A stretch of DNA of 64,000 bases from Amycolatopsis xylanica (GCF_900107045.1 NZ_FNON01000002.1:434001-498000), one strand, 5' to 3'; counted from the first letter of the stretch, positions 18,658 through 27,728 are shown. Notes: generated from the sequence alone by a model not told the origin. Translations and numbers: made by a program.

Positions 18658-19338
18658 CTAGGTCTTCGGTTTGAACAAAGCTACGTCAAGGTCGCGGACG
18701 TCGGTGCGGTCCCAGTCCCGCTCCCAGCCGGCCAGCGAGAGCAGCACCGACAGCAGGCCCGCGGTGAAGCCCCACACGAACAGCCCGCCGACGTCGAAAG
18801 CCGGGCCCTTCCAGCCGCCACCCGGCCGCCGCACCTGATACCGGTTGGCCGGGTCGACGAGATCGGCGATCGGGATTCTGGCCACGGCCGCGGTCTCCGC
18901 CGGATCGACGGCGTGCACCGGGGACGGAGTCTCCCAGTAGGCGAGCACGGGCGTGACGGCGAACCCGGAGACGGGCACGAAGAGCTCGGGCAGTACGGCG
19001 ACCGGGCGCACGCCGGACGGCAGCACGCCGGTCTCCTCCTCGGCCTCGCGCAGCGCGGTGCCGACGGGTCCGTCGTCACCTTCGTCCACGCCTCCGCCGG
19101 GAAACGCGACCTGGCCGGCGTGCGAGCCGAGGGTGTCCGCGCGGCGCAGCAGCAGCACGTCGGGACCGTTGGCGCCCTCGCCGAACAGGATCAGCACGGC
19201 CGCGGCACGCGCGTACTCGTCGGTGGGCACGGTGAACCGGGTGAACGTCTTCTGGTCGAGCTCACCGCTGATCTTGACCAGCGGCCGTAGCCATTCCGGC
19301 ACCGAATCGGCGTCGACGAGCGGTCCCACCTCGGTCAT
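18658..19338 (-). CDS. Nudix hydrolase, CoA pyrophosphatase-like
   Basis: A 226-residue protein with the Nudix box spread over FPGGGVDEGDDGPVGTALRE and AEEETGVLPSG. The upstream LLLRRADTLGSHAGQVAFPG corresponds to the UPF0035/NudL signature LLTRRS..L..H.GQ.. of CoA diphosphatases. It therefore probably cleaves CoA or a similar nucleotide. It overlaps the thioredoxin-like gene by four bases and lies just upstream of marP, the same order as Rv3672c in M. tuberculosis. Substrate is inferred from family only. Confidence 0.88.
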   Translation of the reverse strand: MTEVGPLVDADSVPEWLRPLVKISGELDQKTFTRFTVPTDEYARAAAVLILFGEGANGPDVLLLRRADTLGSHAGQVAFPGGGVDEGDDGPVGTALREAEEETGVLPSGVRPVAVLPELFVPVSGFAVTPVLAYWETPSPVHAVDPAETAAVARIPIADLVDPANRYQVRRPGGGWKGPAFDVGGLFVWGFTAGLLSVLLSLAGWERDWDRTDVRDLDVALFKPKT

Positions 19339-19925
19339 CGGGCCCCTTCCACCTTTTCGACGGCTGCGCGCACCTGGTCAGTGTTGTCGAAGACCCGTGG
19401 GTTCTCGATGAACCGGACCTCGCCACCGGCGGTGACCAGGTACGAAGCGGGCAGCGACGGCGGCGTCTTCAACGCCTTGCGCACCTGGGAGCCGCCGTCG
19501 AACACCGACGGAAGGTGGACGCCCAAGGTGGCGAAAAGTTCCAAGCCGTCGGCGGCCTTGCTCTCGACCTGCACCCCGAGCACCCGCACGGCGCCGGGCT
19601 CGGCGGCGTACTTGGCCAGCACCGGCAGCTCGGTCTTGCAGGGCTCGCACCAGGTCGCCCAGAGGTTGACCAGCGCCGGCTTGCCGCCGAACGCGGTGCC
19701 GAGGTCGACCTTCGCGCCGTCACCGAGGCATTCGACGCTCACCCCGCGCAGTTGCGGGACATCGCCGCCGGCGGGCGGGCAAGCGGCCAGCGCGGCCTTC
19801 GCGCGCGCCGCGGTCAGGTCTTCGGAGTTCTTCGCGGACGAACCGGTGTCACGCGGCAGCAGTGCGACGATCAGCGCCACCGCCAGCACGGCGACGCCGA
19901 GTGCCCACTTGGTGACCGCGGTCAA
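19335..19925 (-). CDS. Membrane-anchored TlpA/ResA-like thioredoxin
   Basis: A 196-residue protein if it starts at TTG 19925, which overlaps the nth stop as TTGA. No ATG or GTG suits the fold, so the start is inferred. One N-terminal anchor ([19 protein letters not shown]) is followed by a periplasmic thioredoxin fold with [20 protein letters not shown], whose CEPC is the redox site. Extra Cys residues before it (ACPPAGG, VECLG) are typical of actinobacterial members. It probably keeps extracytoplasmic thiols reduced or oxidised. Corresponds to Rv3673c by position. Confidence 0.85.
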   Translation of the reverse strand: MTAVTKWALGVAVLAVALIVALLPRDTGSSAKNSEDLTAARAKAALAACPPAGGDVPQLRGVSVECLGDGAKVDLGTAFGGKPALVNLWATWCEPCKTELPVLAKYAAEPGAVRVLGVQVESKAADGLELFATLGVHLPSVFDGGSQVRKALKTPPSLPASYLVTAGGEVRFIENPRVFDNTDQVRAAVEKVEGAR

Positions 19926-20692
19926 GACTGCGTCACCATCGCCAGCAGATGATCGCGTTCCGGGCCCTTGACCAGCTTCGCCGCCTCTTCGAAGCCGGTC
20001 GGCCCCGTCCCGAACGACGGGCACATCTTCGCGAGCGGGCAGGCGCCGCAGGCGGGCTTGCGCGCGTGGCAGACGCGGCGGCCGTGGAAGATCGTCCGGT
20101 GCGAGAGCATCGTCCACTCCTTGCGGGGGATCAGCTCGCCGACCGCGTGCTCGACCTTGACCGGGTCCTCCAGGTCGGTCCAGCCCCAGCGGCGGACCAG
20201 CCGCCCGAAGTGGGTGTCGACGGTGATCCCCGGCACACCGAACGCGTCACCCAGCACCACATTGGCCGTTTTCCGGCCGACGCCGGGCAACGTGACCAGG
20301 TCTTCGAGCTTGCCGGGCACCTCGCCGTCGAAGCGTTCCACCAGCGCCGCGCCCAGCCCCATCACCGAGTTCGCCTTCGCGCGGTAGAAACCGGTCGAGC
20401 GCAGGTACTCCTCGAGCTCGGCGCGGTCGGCGCCCGCGTAGTCGGCGGCCGTGCGATAGCGCGCGAACAGTGCGGGAGTCACCATGTTGACCCGCACATC
20501 GGTGGTTTGCGCCGACAGCACAACGGCTACCAGTAGTTCGAGCGGGGTCGTGAAGTCCAGCTCGCAATGCGCGTCCGGATATGCGTCGTCGAGGCAACGC
20601 TTGATACGGCGTGCGCGTCTTACCAAAGCCAGCCGAGATTCACCGTCTACGGAAAGAGCCTTCCGGGGGGCGTTATTCGCGGCTGGGGGCAC
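19922..20692 (-). CDS. nth: Endonuclease III (base-excision repair DNA glycosylase/AP lyase)
   Basis: A 256-residue enzyme starting at GTG. The helix-hairpin-helix [13 protein letters not shown] holds catalytic Lys141. Asp159 in TVDTHFGRL is the second catalytic residue. Cys208, 215, 218 and 224 show the exact C-X6-C-X2-C-X5-C spacing for the [4Fe-4S] cluster. It removes oxidised pyrimidines and cleaves the abasic site. It is the first gene of the nth-thioredoxin-nudix-marP operon on the minus strand. About 25 residues before the fold are extra and probably disordered. Confidence 0.96.
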   Translation of the reverse strand: MPPAANNAPRKALSVDGESRLALVRRARRIKRCLDDAYPDAHCELDFTTPLELLVAVVLSAQTTDVRVNMVTPALFARYRTAADYAGADRAELEEYLRSTGFYRAKANSVMGLGAALVERFDGEVPGKLEDLVTLPGVGRKTANVVLGDAFGVPGITVDTHFGRLVRRWGWTDLEDPVKVEHAVGELIPRKEWTMLSHRTIFHGRRVCHARKPACGACPLAKMCPSFGTGPTGFEEAAKLVKGPERDHLLAMVTQS

Positions 20693-20816
20693 CCCGATAG
20701 CCTACGGGCGCCTTCGGACGAGCCGGTGGGAGCATCACACCGGTCGACGGCCGACACGCCACAACGACGTCGGGTGGCGCATAGATCAGGCCGCTTTGAG
20801 CGAGGATCTGGAGTCG

Positions 20817-21068
20817 ATGACAGTCTGGTTCGTAATACTCGTACCGCTGGTGATCATGTTCTTCGCGCTGTTCATGGAGCGCGTGGAGAGCCGCCTGCGC
20901 CATGTCGCGGTGCAGGAAAACGAAGTCGAGGAGTTCCTGGAGCAGGCCCAGCCCAACGAGGTCAAGGCGCTGTACGGGCACGGAATCGGCCGCGCGCTGG
21001 AGCTGTTCCGGCTGCGCAGGCTCGGCGGACGGGCGGCCAAGCTGCGCACCCGTCGCGCGCGGGACTAG
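20817..21068 (+). CDS. Small membrane protein (Rv3675-like)
   Basis: An 83-residue protein with GGAG three bases before ATG. A single N-terminal helix (TVWFVILVPLVIMFFALFM) anchors a basic and acidic cytoplasmic tail containing RLRHVAVQENEVEEFLEQA and ending in an Arg-rich stretch. No catalytic motif is visible. Its place between nth and crp is the same as the small membrane protein Rv3675 of M. tuberculosis. Function unknown. Confidence 0.7.
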   Translation: MTVWFVILVPLVIMFFALFMERVESRLRHVAVQENEVEEFLEQAQPNEVKALYGHGIGRALELFRLRRLGGRAAKLRTRRARD

Positions 21069-21146
21069 GCTCTGCCGACGGGCGAGATCATCTAGGCGGA
21101 CGCCGGTAACCCCGGCGCGCCGACGGGCGGTCTCGCGCGCACGCCC

Positions 21147-21216
21147 TAGACTGCAGAAAAGTGATCGGCGACACGCTCCCGGTGATCGGGAACGAAGTCG
21201 CTTCTCGACGAGGAGG
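21147..21216 (+). promoter_or_regulatory. Probable crp promoter and leader
   Basis: TAGACT at 21147-21152 would place the transcription start near 21160, giving a leader of about 64 bases. The leader carries a full AGGAGG (21211-21216) seven bases before the GTG at 21224. An in-frame GTG at 21161 could also be a leaderless start. Confidence 0.45.
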
Positions 21217-21223
21217 CACCGAG

Positions 21224-21898
21224 GTGGACGAAACCCTGGCCCGCGCGGGCATCTTCCAGGGTGTTGAGCCGGCAGCGGCGGAGGCGCTGGCTCAGACCTT
21301 GGAGCATGTCGAATTCCCGCGCGGACACGTGATCTTCAATGAGGGCGAGCCCGGCGACCGGCTGTACATCATCCAGTCGGGCAAGGTGAAGATCGGGCGC
21401 AAGTCGCCGGACGGCCGCGAGAACCTGCTGGGGATCTTCGGGCCCTCGGACATGTTCGGCGAACTGTCCATTTTCGACCCCGGACCTCGCACTTCGAGCG
21501 CCACCACGGTGACCGAGGTGCGCGCGGTGACGATGGACCGTCCCGCGCTGCGGCAGTGGATCTCCACCCGCCCTGAGATCGCCGAGCAGTTACTGCGCGT
21601 GGTCGCTCGCAGGCTGCGCCGGACGAACAACATGGTCGCCGAGCTGATCTTCACCGACGTGCCAGGCCGGGTCGCCCGCGCGCTGCTCACGCTGGCCCAG
21701 CGCTTCGGCAGCCAGGAAGCCGGTCTGCTCCGGGTCACGCACGACCTGACCCAGGAAGAGATCGCCCAGTACGTCGGCGCCTCGCGTGAGACCGTCAACA
21801 AGGCGCTCGCCGACTTCGCGCACCGCGGCTGGCTGCGGCTCGAAGGCAAGAGTGTGCTGATCCTGGACCCGGAGCGGCTCGCCCGCCGGGCCCGCTAG
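21224..21898 (+). CDS. crp: Crp/Fnr family cAMP receptor protein
   Basis: A 224-residue regulator, the same length as M. tuberculosis Crp. AGGAGG before the GTG at 21224 decides the start over an in-frame GTG at 21161. The cyclic-nucleotide-binding domain (about 10-120) shows [19 protein letters not shown] and the cAMP loop [16 protein letters not shown]. The C-terminal helix-turn-helix is [19 protein letters not shown]. The protein is close to mycobacterial Crp, which regulates carbon use, stress and WhiB genes. The presence of acsA, a typical Crp target, in the same block is notable, but I found no clear Crp site. Confidence 0.95.
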   Translation: MDETLARAGIFQGVEPAAAEALAQTLEHVEFPRGHVIFNEGEPGDRLYIIQSGKVKIGRKSPDGRENLLGIFGPSDMFGELSIFDPGPRTSSATTVTEVRAVTMDRPALRQWISTRPEIAEQLLRVVARRLRRTNNMVAELIFTDVPGRVARALLTLAQRFGSQEAGLLRVTHDLTQEEIAQYVGASRETVNKALADFAHRGWLRLEGKSVLILDPERLARRAR

Positions 21899-22332
21899 CC
21901 CAGACATAACGAAGGGCCGGGCGCCACCCCCGACGTGGCGCACCGGCCCTTCGCTGTGCGCGGACCATCCCCCGACGCTCCGCGCTCCCCGCCCTCCGGA
22001 CCTAAGGCCCCGACCCGTGTGCCGGAGGGAGTTTGCGTGTTGTCGTACAACCATCGCATGGCCCCTACCCAAGAATTCAAGGCCATTCACTCTCAAGGAC
22101 GCCCTCGGGTGCCTTTTGTTGCGCAAGTTCACCCAGAATCAGCATGACGTTATGAAACTGAGATGAACTGCCCTTGTGAGACCTGCGACACACCTTCCAA
22201 CGATCGGGTCCGGGGTTTCATTCCACCGGTTACCGGCTTGTTATCCAAGCTCTCGCGCACCCCACATGAGCTGCGCGGACATGGTGACGCACCTGACCAT
22301 CAAATAACTGGTACCGGCGTACCACAGTGAGG
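21899..22332. other. Intergenic region after crp: terminator hairpin, otherwise nothing recognised
   Basis: Besides the hairpin at 21910-21953, this gap of more than 400 bases shows no RNA gene or convincing coding frame. A 70-codon open frame from 21935 lacks a ribosome binding site and starts inside the hairpin, so I did not call it. Confidence 0.5.
21910..21953 (+). terminator. Terminator hairpin after crp
   Basis: Arms CGAAGGGCCGG (21910-21920) and CCGGCCCTTCG (21943-21953) are perfect, and inner arms GCGCCAC (21921-21927) and GTGGCGC (21935-21941) continue the stem, giving about 18 pairs with one bulged A. No T-tract. Confidence 0.75.
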
Positions 22333-22345
22333 CATACTGGTACGC
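22310..22345 (+). promoter_or_regulatory. Operator-like repeat and leaderless promoter of the MFS gene
   Basis: GGTAC-CGGC-GTACC at 22310-22323 is a short inverted repeat, and ACTGGTAC recurs at 22336-22343. CATACT at 22333-22338 lies seven bases before the ATG, with no Shine-Dalgarno close by, so the mRNA may begin at the start codon. Confidence 0.4.
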
Positions 22346-23608
22346 ATGTCCCACTCCGCGTCCGAATCCCGTGCCACCCTCGCCGACTACCGCACCGCGC
22401 TGACCGCCCCCGGCTCGCGTGGTCCTGTCATCGCGTCGTTGCTGGCGCGCCTGCCGATCGCCATGGTCGGCATCTCCGCGCTGCTCTACGTGCAGCGCGA
22501 GACGGGTTCGTTCGCGACCGCCGGGCTGATCTCGGCGGCCATGCTGATCGGTGTCGCGCTCGGCGCGGTGCTGCAGGGCAGGCTGATCGACCGCTTCGGC
22601 CCGACGAAACCGCTGCTCGTCACGGTGGCCGTGTTCACCGTGGGCATCACGGCGCTCGTGTTCGCCATCGAAGCACGGATGCCGACCTGGCTCCTCCTCA
22701 TTCCCGCCGCGATCGCGGGCATGGCCGAGCCGAGCGTCGGCTCCGCGTCGCGAGCGCTGTGGACGCGGCTGCTGCCGCCGGGACCCGCGCGCAACGCGGC
22801 GTTCTCCTACGAGGCCATCAGCATGGAGGTCTTCTTCGTGCTCGGACCGGGTTTCGCCGGTCTGCTGGTGGCGGCGCCGTGGGCGGGCACCGGCATGATC
22901 ATCGGTTCCGGCGTCCAGGTGCTCGGCACGATCCTGTTCGCGCTGAGCCCCAAGGTACGTAGCTGGAAGGCGGCCGAGAAGACGCACCGCAGCATGCTCG
23001 GCGCGCTCGCCAGCCCCGGTATGCGCACGCTCGCGCTGGCGGTGCTGGGCTTCGGCATCGTGATCGGCTTCGTCGAGGTCGCGGTCCCGGCGTCGGCGAC
23101 GCTCGCCGGCTTCCCCGCCATGGGTGGCCTGCTGCTTTCGGCCTGGTCGATCAGCTCGGTCGCGTTCGGTGTCGCGTACAGCATGCGGCCGTTCCCGACC
23201 CCGATCGGCCAGCGGCTGCCGGTGCTGCTCGGCGTGTTCGCCGTGCTGGTGGCGCTGCTCGCGCTGCCGTCGAACCTCTGGACGCTGGCGATCGGCATGC
23301 TGTTCGCGGGCGCGCTGATCACCCCGCAGTCCGCGACGCACTCGACGATGATCGAGGTCGTGGCGCCGAAGGGCACCGCGGCCGAGGCGTTCGGCTGGGT
23401 GCTGACCGCGGTGACGCTGGGCCTGGCGTTCGGCCAGTCGATCAGCGGCTACCTGGTCGAGCACCACGGGCCGGGCTCGGCGTTCCTCGCTGCCGGTGTC
23501 GCGGGCCTGCTCGTCGCGGGCGCGCTGTGGAAGTTGCGCGGCACGGTCCGGCCGTTCGGGCCCCAGGTCACGGCCTCGGAGACCGAACTTGTCGGTGCTG
23601 CCGCCTAA
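22346..23608 (+). CDS. MFS transporter
   Basis: A 420-residue, 12-helix major facilitator. The loop between helices 2 and 3 (LQGRLIDRFGPTKPLLVTV) carries the GxxxDRxG-type motif. RAPVIASLLARLPIAMVG-like opening sequence and PSVGSASRALWTRLLP resemble uncharacterised actinomycete exporters. A paralogue-like MFS at 48.4 kb shares this layout (FFARLPMTAMG; LIDHYGLRLV). The gene appears to be inserted between crp and the clamp-like gene relative to mycobacteria. Substrate unknown. Confidence 0.85.
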   Translation: MSHSASESRATLADYRTALTAPGSRGPVIASLLARLPIAMVGISALLYVQRETGSFATAGLISAAMLIGVALGAVLQGRLIDRFGPTKPLLVTVAVFTVGITALVFAIEARMPTWLLLIPAAIAGMAEPSVGSASRALWTRLLPPGPARNAAFSYEAISMEVFFVLGPGFAGLLVAAPWAGTGMIIGSGVQVLGTILFALSPKVRSWKAAEKTHRSMLGALASPGMRTLALAVLGFGIVIGFVEVAVPASATLAGFPAMGGLLLSAWSISSVAFGVAYSMRPFPTPIGQRLPVLLGVFAVLVALLALPSNLWTLAIGMLFAGALITPQSATHSTMIEVVAPKGTAAEAFGWVLTAVTLGLAFGQSISGYLVEHHGPGSAFLAAGVAGLLVAGALWKLRGTVRPFGPQVTASETELVGAAA

Positions 23609-23617
23609 CTTGGTGGT

Positions 23618-24706
23618 ATGGATCTCACAGCGACCTGCCGGACGCTTTCCGAAGCCTGCACGGCGGCGGCCCGGCTGCTGCCGGTGAAGTACGGGAACGC
23701 GGTGCTCTCCGGAGTACTGCTGGAAGCCGGTGCGGCCGGGCTGACGCTCTCGGGCAACGACCACGAGCGCGCGGTCCGGCTGCACTGCGCCGCGACAACG
23801 CACACCGACGGCGCGGCGCTCGTACCCGCCGCGGCGCTGGCGGAGACGGTGCGCATGCTCGATGCGCCTCAGGTTCGCCTGGTCGTCGAGGGCTCACGGC
23901 TGGCCGTGCGCGTCCCGGGCGCACGGTTCGCCTTGCCCTTGCTGGACCGCGATCTTCATCCCGGCGCCGTCACCCCGCCGGAGAAGGTGGCGGAGGCCGA
24001 CGGCTCGCTGCTGGCTCATGCGCTGCGCTCGGTCGCGGGCACGGCCTCCCGCGACGAGACGCTGCCCGTGTTCACCGGAGTTCGCCTGCGGCTGGATGGC
24101 GGACGGCTCGAGCTGGTGGCCTCGGATCGCTACCGCATGGCCGTCGCGTCGCTGCCCGTCCTGTCCGGTTCCGGACCGCTGGACGCGCTGGTTCCGGCGA
24201 CCCTGCTGAGCGAGCTCGGCAAGCAGGCGAGCGGCCCGGTCGGGCTGCACGCGGACCGGAACCGCTTCGCACTGAGCTGGTCGGGCAACGTCGCGAGCAC
24301 CGCCGTGCTCGACGGCGGTTTCCTGTCGGCCGAAGCCATTCCGACCGGTCAGGTGGACACGGTCCTGGAGCTGAACGCGGGCGCGCTGGCCGCGGCCGTC
24401 CGCCGGGTCGGCTTCTTCGCCGACGGCTTGCGCGCGTTGACGCTGGAGGTCGGCGACAACCAGGTCAGGCTGGCCAGCACCCATGATCAGACCGGCGAGG
24501 CCGAGGAGTTCGTGAAGGCGGACGTCTCGGGTGGCCGGACGTCGCCGTCGTTTCAGGCCAAGTACCTGCTCGACGCGTTGCAGCCGTTCGCCGACCGCGA
24601 CATCCGGCTCGAGTTCCAGCCGGGCAAACGCGCGACGGTGCTCCGCGAAGTCACCCCAGGGGAGGTCGCGCTGAAATATCTCCTGATGCCGATCGTCTCC
24701 CGCTAG
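23618..24706 (+). CDS. DNA polymerase III beta sliding-clamp paralogue
   Basis: A 362-residue protein 9 bases after the MFS stop. Three repeated clamp domains can be followed: 1-120 (LLPVKYGNAVLSGVLLEAGA), 125-240 (ETLPVFTGVRLRLDGGRLEL then ASDRYRMAVASL) and 245-362, ending YLLMPIVSR. In replicative clamps the sequence VATDSHRLA and C-terminal YLLMPVRL occupy these places. It is not beside dnaA or recF, so it is a second, non-canonical clamp. It may serve a specialised polymerase or repair pathway, possibly linked to the nearby nth, but no such link is shown. Slightly shorter than normal DnaN (about 370-400). Confidence 0.8.
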   Translation: MDLTATCRTLSEACTAAARLLPVKYGNAVLSGVLLEAGAAGLTLSGNDHERAVRLHCAATTHTDGAALVPAAALAETVRMLDAPQVRLVVEGSRLAVRVPGARFALPLLDRDLHPGAVTPPEKVAEADGSLLAHALRSVAGTASRDETLPVFTGVRLRLDGGRLELVASDRYRMAVASLPVLSGSGPLDALVPATLLSELGKQASGPVGLHADRNRFALSWSGNVASTAVLDGGFLSAEAIPTGQVDTVLELNAGALAAAVRRVGFFADGLRALTLEVGDNQVRLASTHDQTGEAEEFVKADVSGGRTSPSFQAKYLLDALQPFADRDIRLEFQPGKRATVLREVTPGEVALKYLLMPIVSR

Positions 24707-24721
24707 GCCTTACGAGCGTGG

Positions 24722-24767
24722 GTCGTGAGTGTTCTGACCGGTTCTAACCGGCCGGAACACTCACGAC
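24722..24767. repeat. Family B palindrome (TCGTGAGTG ... CCGGTTCTAACCGG)
   Basis: Outer arms GTCGTGAGTGTTC (24722-24734) and GAACACTCACGAC (24755-24767) are perfect and flank the inner palindrome CCGGTT-CT-AACCGG. It ends four bases before the convergent mycoredoxin stop codon and probably terminates both units. Confidence 0.8.
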
Positions 24768-24771
24768 TCCA

Positions 24772-25038
24772 CTACGAGCCGAGAAGCTCGGGCGCCTGCT
24801 TGCGGACGGCCGCCTCGATCTCGCCGAAGCTCGGGTTGACGGCGGACCAGGTCCCGACGACCACGGTCGGCACGGTCTCGTTGCCGTCGGCGATCTCACG
24901 CACGCGGGCCGCGGCGTTCGGGTCCTCCCAGATGTTGATCTCCTGCACGGGCAGGCCGCTCGCCATCAGCGGACGGCGCAGCGCGGAACAGAAACCGCAC
25001 CCCGGCCGCCAGTAGAACTCGATCTTCAGGTCGCTCAC
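24772..25038 (-). CDS. Mycoredoxin/glutaredoxin-like protein
   Basis: An 88-residue thioredoxin-fold protein from the GTG at 25038. FYWRPGCGFCSALRRPL carries the CGFC redox site. NIWEDPNAAARVREIADGNE and TVPTVVVG (cis-Pro) follow the mycoredoxin pattern. In mycothiol-producing actinobacteria such proteins reduce protein-mycothiol mixed disulfides. Its start overlaps the upstream metallo-beta-lactamase-fold stop by four bases (GTGA), making it the last gene of a seven-gene operon. Confidence 0.88.
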   Translation of the reverse strand: MSDLKIEFYWRPGCGFCSALRRPLMASGLPVQEINIWEDPNAAARVREIADGNETVPTVVVGTWSAVNPSFGEIEAAVRKQAPELLGS

Positions 25039-25826
25039 GCGCCCGCCTCCGCTCGTAAGTAGTCCAGCTGCGCCTGCACACTCCACTCGGCCGGCACCCA
25101 CAGCGACTGGTCGACGTCGGCGTAGACGACCTCGACGACCTGTCGCGCGGTGGCGTCGTCACCGAGCTCACGCAGTGCGGAACGCACTTGGTCGAGCCGC
25201 TGTTCCCGATGCGCCAGGTATTCCGCGACCGTGGCGCGCAGATCCGGCAGCTCAGCGCCGTGACCAGGCAGTCCGAGCACGCCTTCCGGCAGCACGTCGA
25301 GCAGTTTCCGGAGGGTGCGGAGGTAGTCGCCGAGGTCCGAGAGCACCGTGGTGCCACGGCCGAGGATGGTGTCCCCGGTCAGCATCTCGTCGCCGATCCG
25401 CAGCGAGACGGAGTCCTCCGTGTGCCCCGGCGTGTGCACGACCTCGATCTCCAGGCCCGCCGCCCGCACGATCTCGCCGTCCACGAGCGGCTCGCCGTCG
25501 CGGCACAGCTCCGCGGAGAACGCCCGCACCGGAGCGCCGACGCGGTCGGCGAGCCAGGGCGCGCCTTCGACGTGGTCGGGGTGGTGATGGGTGAGCAGGA
25601 TCAACTCGATCGCGCCGAGCTTGGTCAGCTCGGTCAGATGCTCGACGTCCTCGTAGCCAGGATCGACGATCACCTTCTTGACCGCGCCCGGCGCCCGCAG
25701 CACCCAGGTGTTGGTGCCATCGAGCGTCATCGCGGACGGGTTGTTCTCGAGCAGCACCGAGGCGGTCGGCGAGACCGGGCGGAGCACTCCGTAGGCCGGG
25801 TGGGTCGGTGCGGTCGGGGAGCTCAC
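25035..25826 (-). CDS. Metallo-beta-lactamase-fold hydrolase (LACTB2/Rv3677c-like)
   Basis: A 263-residue protein starting at GTG, with the metal motif HHHPDH at 80-85, GHTEDS and GDTILGRG further on, and a C-terminal winged-helix-like segment (ATARQVVEVVYADVDQSLW). This arrangement matches the LACTB2 subgroup, whose studied members hydrolyse RNA, rather than lactamases. It overlaps both neighbours by four bases (GTGA). In M. tuberculosis the corresponding gene Rv3677c also lies between crp and ridA. Confidence 0.88.
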   Translation of the reverse strand: MSSPTAPTHPAYGVLRPVSPTASVLLENNPSAMTLDGTNTWVLRAPGAVKKVIVDPGYEDVEHLTELTKLGAIELILLTHHHPDHVEGAPWLADRVGAPVRAFSAELCRDGEPLVDGEIVRAAGLEIEVVHTPGHTEDSVSLRIGDEMLTGDTILGRGTTVLSDLGDYLRTLRKLLDVLPEGVLGLPGHGAELPDLRATVAEYLAHREQRLDQVRSALRELGDDATARQVVEVVYADVDQSLWVPAEWSVQAQLDYLRAEAGA

Positions 25827-26620
25827 AGTCCCTCCAAAATCACGCGGACCTTGTCGCCCTCACGGACCAGGCTGGGCATGACCTTGCTGATCTCGCGCGG
25901 CGACGCGAGCGCCTCGGCCGCGTTCTTGAACTCGCCCAGCTCGTTGAGCGTGATCCAGGTCGGCGGCATCAGCATGCGCAGGCCCTGCTCGGCGTCGGCC
26001 AGCGCTTCGGCAGGCCGCTGCCAGCCGGAACTGTCCGCTTCGGAGGTCAGCCCGTCCGCGTGCTGGCCTTCGGGCAGCACGGCGGCGAAGAAGCGGGTGT
26101 CGTAGCGGCGCGGTTCCGCGGCGGGCGTAACCCAGTTCGCCCACGGGCGCAACAGGTCCGCGCGCAAGGTCAGCCCGGCGTCGGCCAAGAAGGCCGCCAG
26201 CGACAGCTCACGGCTGACCAGCGCCTGCCGCACGTCCGCGTACTGAGCGGTGTCCTCGAGCACGGACGACTCGGTGCCCGCGAGCAGAACCCCGGACTCC
26301 TCAAAGGTTTCCCGAACCGCGGCGCACACCAGCGCACGCGCGAGAGACTCGTCACAGCCGAACCATTCGGCCCACTTCGCGGGCGCCGGACCGGCCCAGG
26401 CGACGGAAGCGTCGGCGTCACGCTTGTCGACGCCGCCACCGGGGAAGACCGTCATGCCACCCGCGAACGGCATCCCCTTGACCCGGTGCTGCAGGAAGAC
26501 CTCGACGCCGCCGTCGACGTCACGCAGCAACATGACCGTCGCGGCGTCCTTGGGCGTCGCCGGTGGCCCCGAAAGATCGGGGCGCACCGGGATGTTGAAG
26601 CTCAGCGGCAGTTCCACCAC
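25823..26620 (-). CDS. Nudix hydrolase with long insertion
   Basis: A 265-residue protein. The Nudix box is interrupted: FPGGGVDKRDADASVAW is followed by about 20 extra residues before AVRETFEESGVLLAG. This split box is seen in the NUDT19/RppH-unrelated group of actinobacterial Nudix proteins. The N-terminal PKDAATVMLLRDVDGGVEVF strand leads into it. It is the gene directly before the beta-lactamase-fold hydrolase, overlapping it by four bases. Substrate unknown; CoA esters are one possibility by analogy. Confidence 0.82.
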   Translation of the reverse strand: MVELPLSFNIPVRPDLSGPPATPKDAATVMLLRDVDGGVEVFLQHRVKGMPFAGGMTVFPGGGVDKRDADASVAWAGPAPAKWAEWFGCDESLARALVCAAVRETFEESGVLLAGTESSVLEDTAQYADVRQALVSRELSLAAFLADAGLTLRADLLRPWANWVTPAAEPRRYDTRFFAAVLPEGQHADGLTSEADSSGWQRPAEALADAEQGLRMLMPPTWITLNELGEFKNAAEALASPREISKVMPSLVREGDKVRVILEGL

Positions 26621-26630
26621 CGCAACATAC

Positions 26631-27728
26631 CTAAGCCGGCGACCAACCCTGATCGCCCGAGCGGGAAGCGCCGTTCATCCGGATGTTCGCCGCCTCGGCG
26701 CGCTCGCGCTCGGCGAGTTCGGCGTGCAGCTCACGCAGCAGCGCGCGGTCGCGCTCGCTCAGGCTCGGGTCGTCCAAGTCCAGCGCGGGCAGTTCGACGA
26801 CCTCGTGCAGGCTCGGCTTGCCGGAGACGATCTCGCGGCCCTTCTCCGGATCTTCGGCCAGCGCGCGCCGCAGCTGCGCGACCTCTTCCGGGGTCAGGTC
26901 GGCAGTGCGCTCCGCCCTGGTCTCGCGTACCTGCTCCACCGGCTGGACGACCGGCACCACCGGTGTCACCGGCGCGGCCGGTGCCGCCGGTGCCACCTGG
27001 ACGGGCGGTGCCGCGCGAAGGCCGTGCCTGCTCGGCGGGTCGTTCTGCTTGACCACCGGGGAGGGCTTGGACTCGAACGGCTGGAAGTCCTGACGCGTCG
27101 GGCTGCCGGTGACCCACACCGGGGTCGACGCGGTCCACGCGGCGTTCTGGTAGCCGGGCATCTTCGCGCCGGGCGGGCTGACCTCGACGACCGAGCGGAT
27201 ACCCGCCCGGCGCAACGCGGTGTCGACCCGGAACGCGACCGCGGGCGGGTTGCCCTCCGGTCCGATCTCGACCAGCACGATGCGCTGCGGCATCGGGCCG
27301 GGCACGCTGCCGGCAGGCGTGGTGCGCCAGACGGCGTGCACCGCGCGCACATCGGGCAGCACCTGCAGGCTGCGTTCCAAAGCCTCGGCGACGCCGAACT
27401 CGGGCCCGTTGTCGCCGGTGAAGCGGTGCGACTCGTCCCGGTCCGACTCGTCGACGACCAGGCCGTCGACGAGTGTGGCGTCCGACCTGCTCATCTCGAG
27501 GACGAGGGCCAGTTCGCGCTGCTCACCGGAGTTGACCGGGATCCGGCCCGCGATGAGCGTGCCGGTGACCAGCTCGACGGCCTCGTCGAGGTGAGCGTGC
27601 GCGATCAGCTCACGCGCTTCGGTCAGCGCGGTGTCGTCGATCCGGCCCGCGAGGGCCAGCAACAGGTTGTGCAGCCGCAGTGGCACCGAGAACCCTTCCA
27701 TCGAGGAGTTCTCGTTGACCTCCACCAT
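26631..27728 (-). CDS. Conserved hypothetical protein with Pro/Val-rich linker
   Basis: A 365-residue protein from the ATG at 27728, preceded by GAGGAG. About 10-205 looks folded (LHNLLLALAGRIDDTALTEA; VLVEIGPEGNPPAVAFRVDT). A Pro/Val/Ala-rich linker (about 250-290) leads to a helical C-terminal segment rich in Glu and Arg (TPEEVAQLRRALAEDPEKG). I recognise no family. It sits in the RidA-mycoredoxin operon, ten bases before the Nudix gene, and its N-terminal part shares style with the next hypothetical gene, so the two may act together. Confidence 0.7.
   Translation of the reverse strand: MVEVNENSSMEGFSVPLRLHNLLLALAGRIDDTALTEARELIAHAHLDEAVELVTGTLIAGRIPVNSGEQRELALVLEMSRSDATLVDGLVVDESDRDESHRFTGDNGPEFGVAEALERSLQVLPDVRAVHAVWRTTPAGSVPGPMPQRIVLVEIGPEGNPPAVAFRVDTALRRAGIRSVVEVSPPGAKMPGYQNAAWTASTPVWVTGSPTRQDFQPFESKPSPVVKQNDPPSRHGLRAAPPVQVAPAAPAAPVTPVVPVVQPVEQVRETRAERTADLTPEEVAQLRRALAEDPEKGREIVSGKPSLHEVVELPALDLDDPSLSERDRALLRELHAELAERERAEAANIRMNGASRSGDQGWSPA

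Noticed and set aside
21147..21223. Crp auto-regulation site GTG-N8-CAC near 21161
   Set aside because: Spacing does not match the Crp consensus and the half-sites are weak.
21935..22147. Short open frame after crp
   Set aside because: Starts inside the terminator hairpin and lacks a ribosome binding site.
22241..23803. A long open frame on the minus strand across the MFS gene
   Set aside because: Composition is Arg/Gly-rich and matches no family; the plus-strand MFS explains the region.
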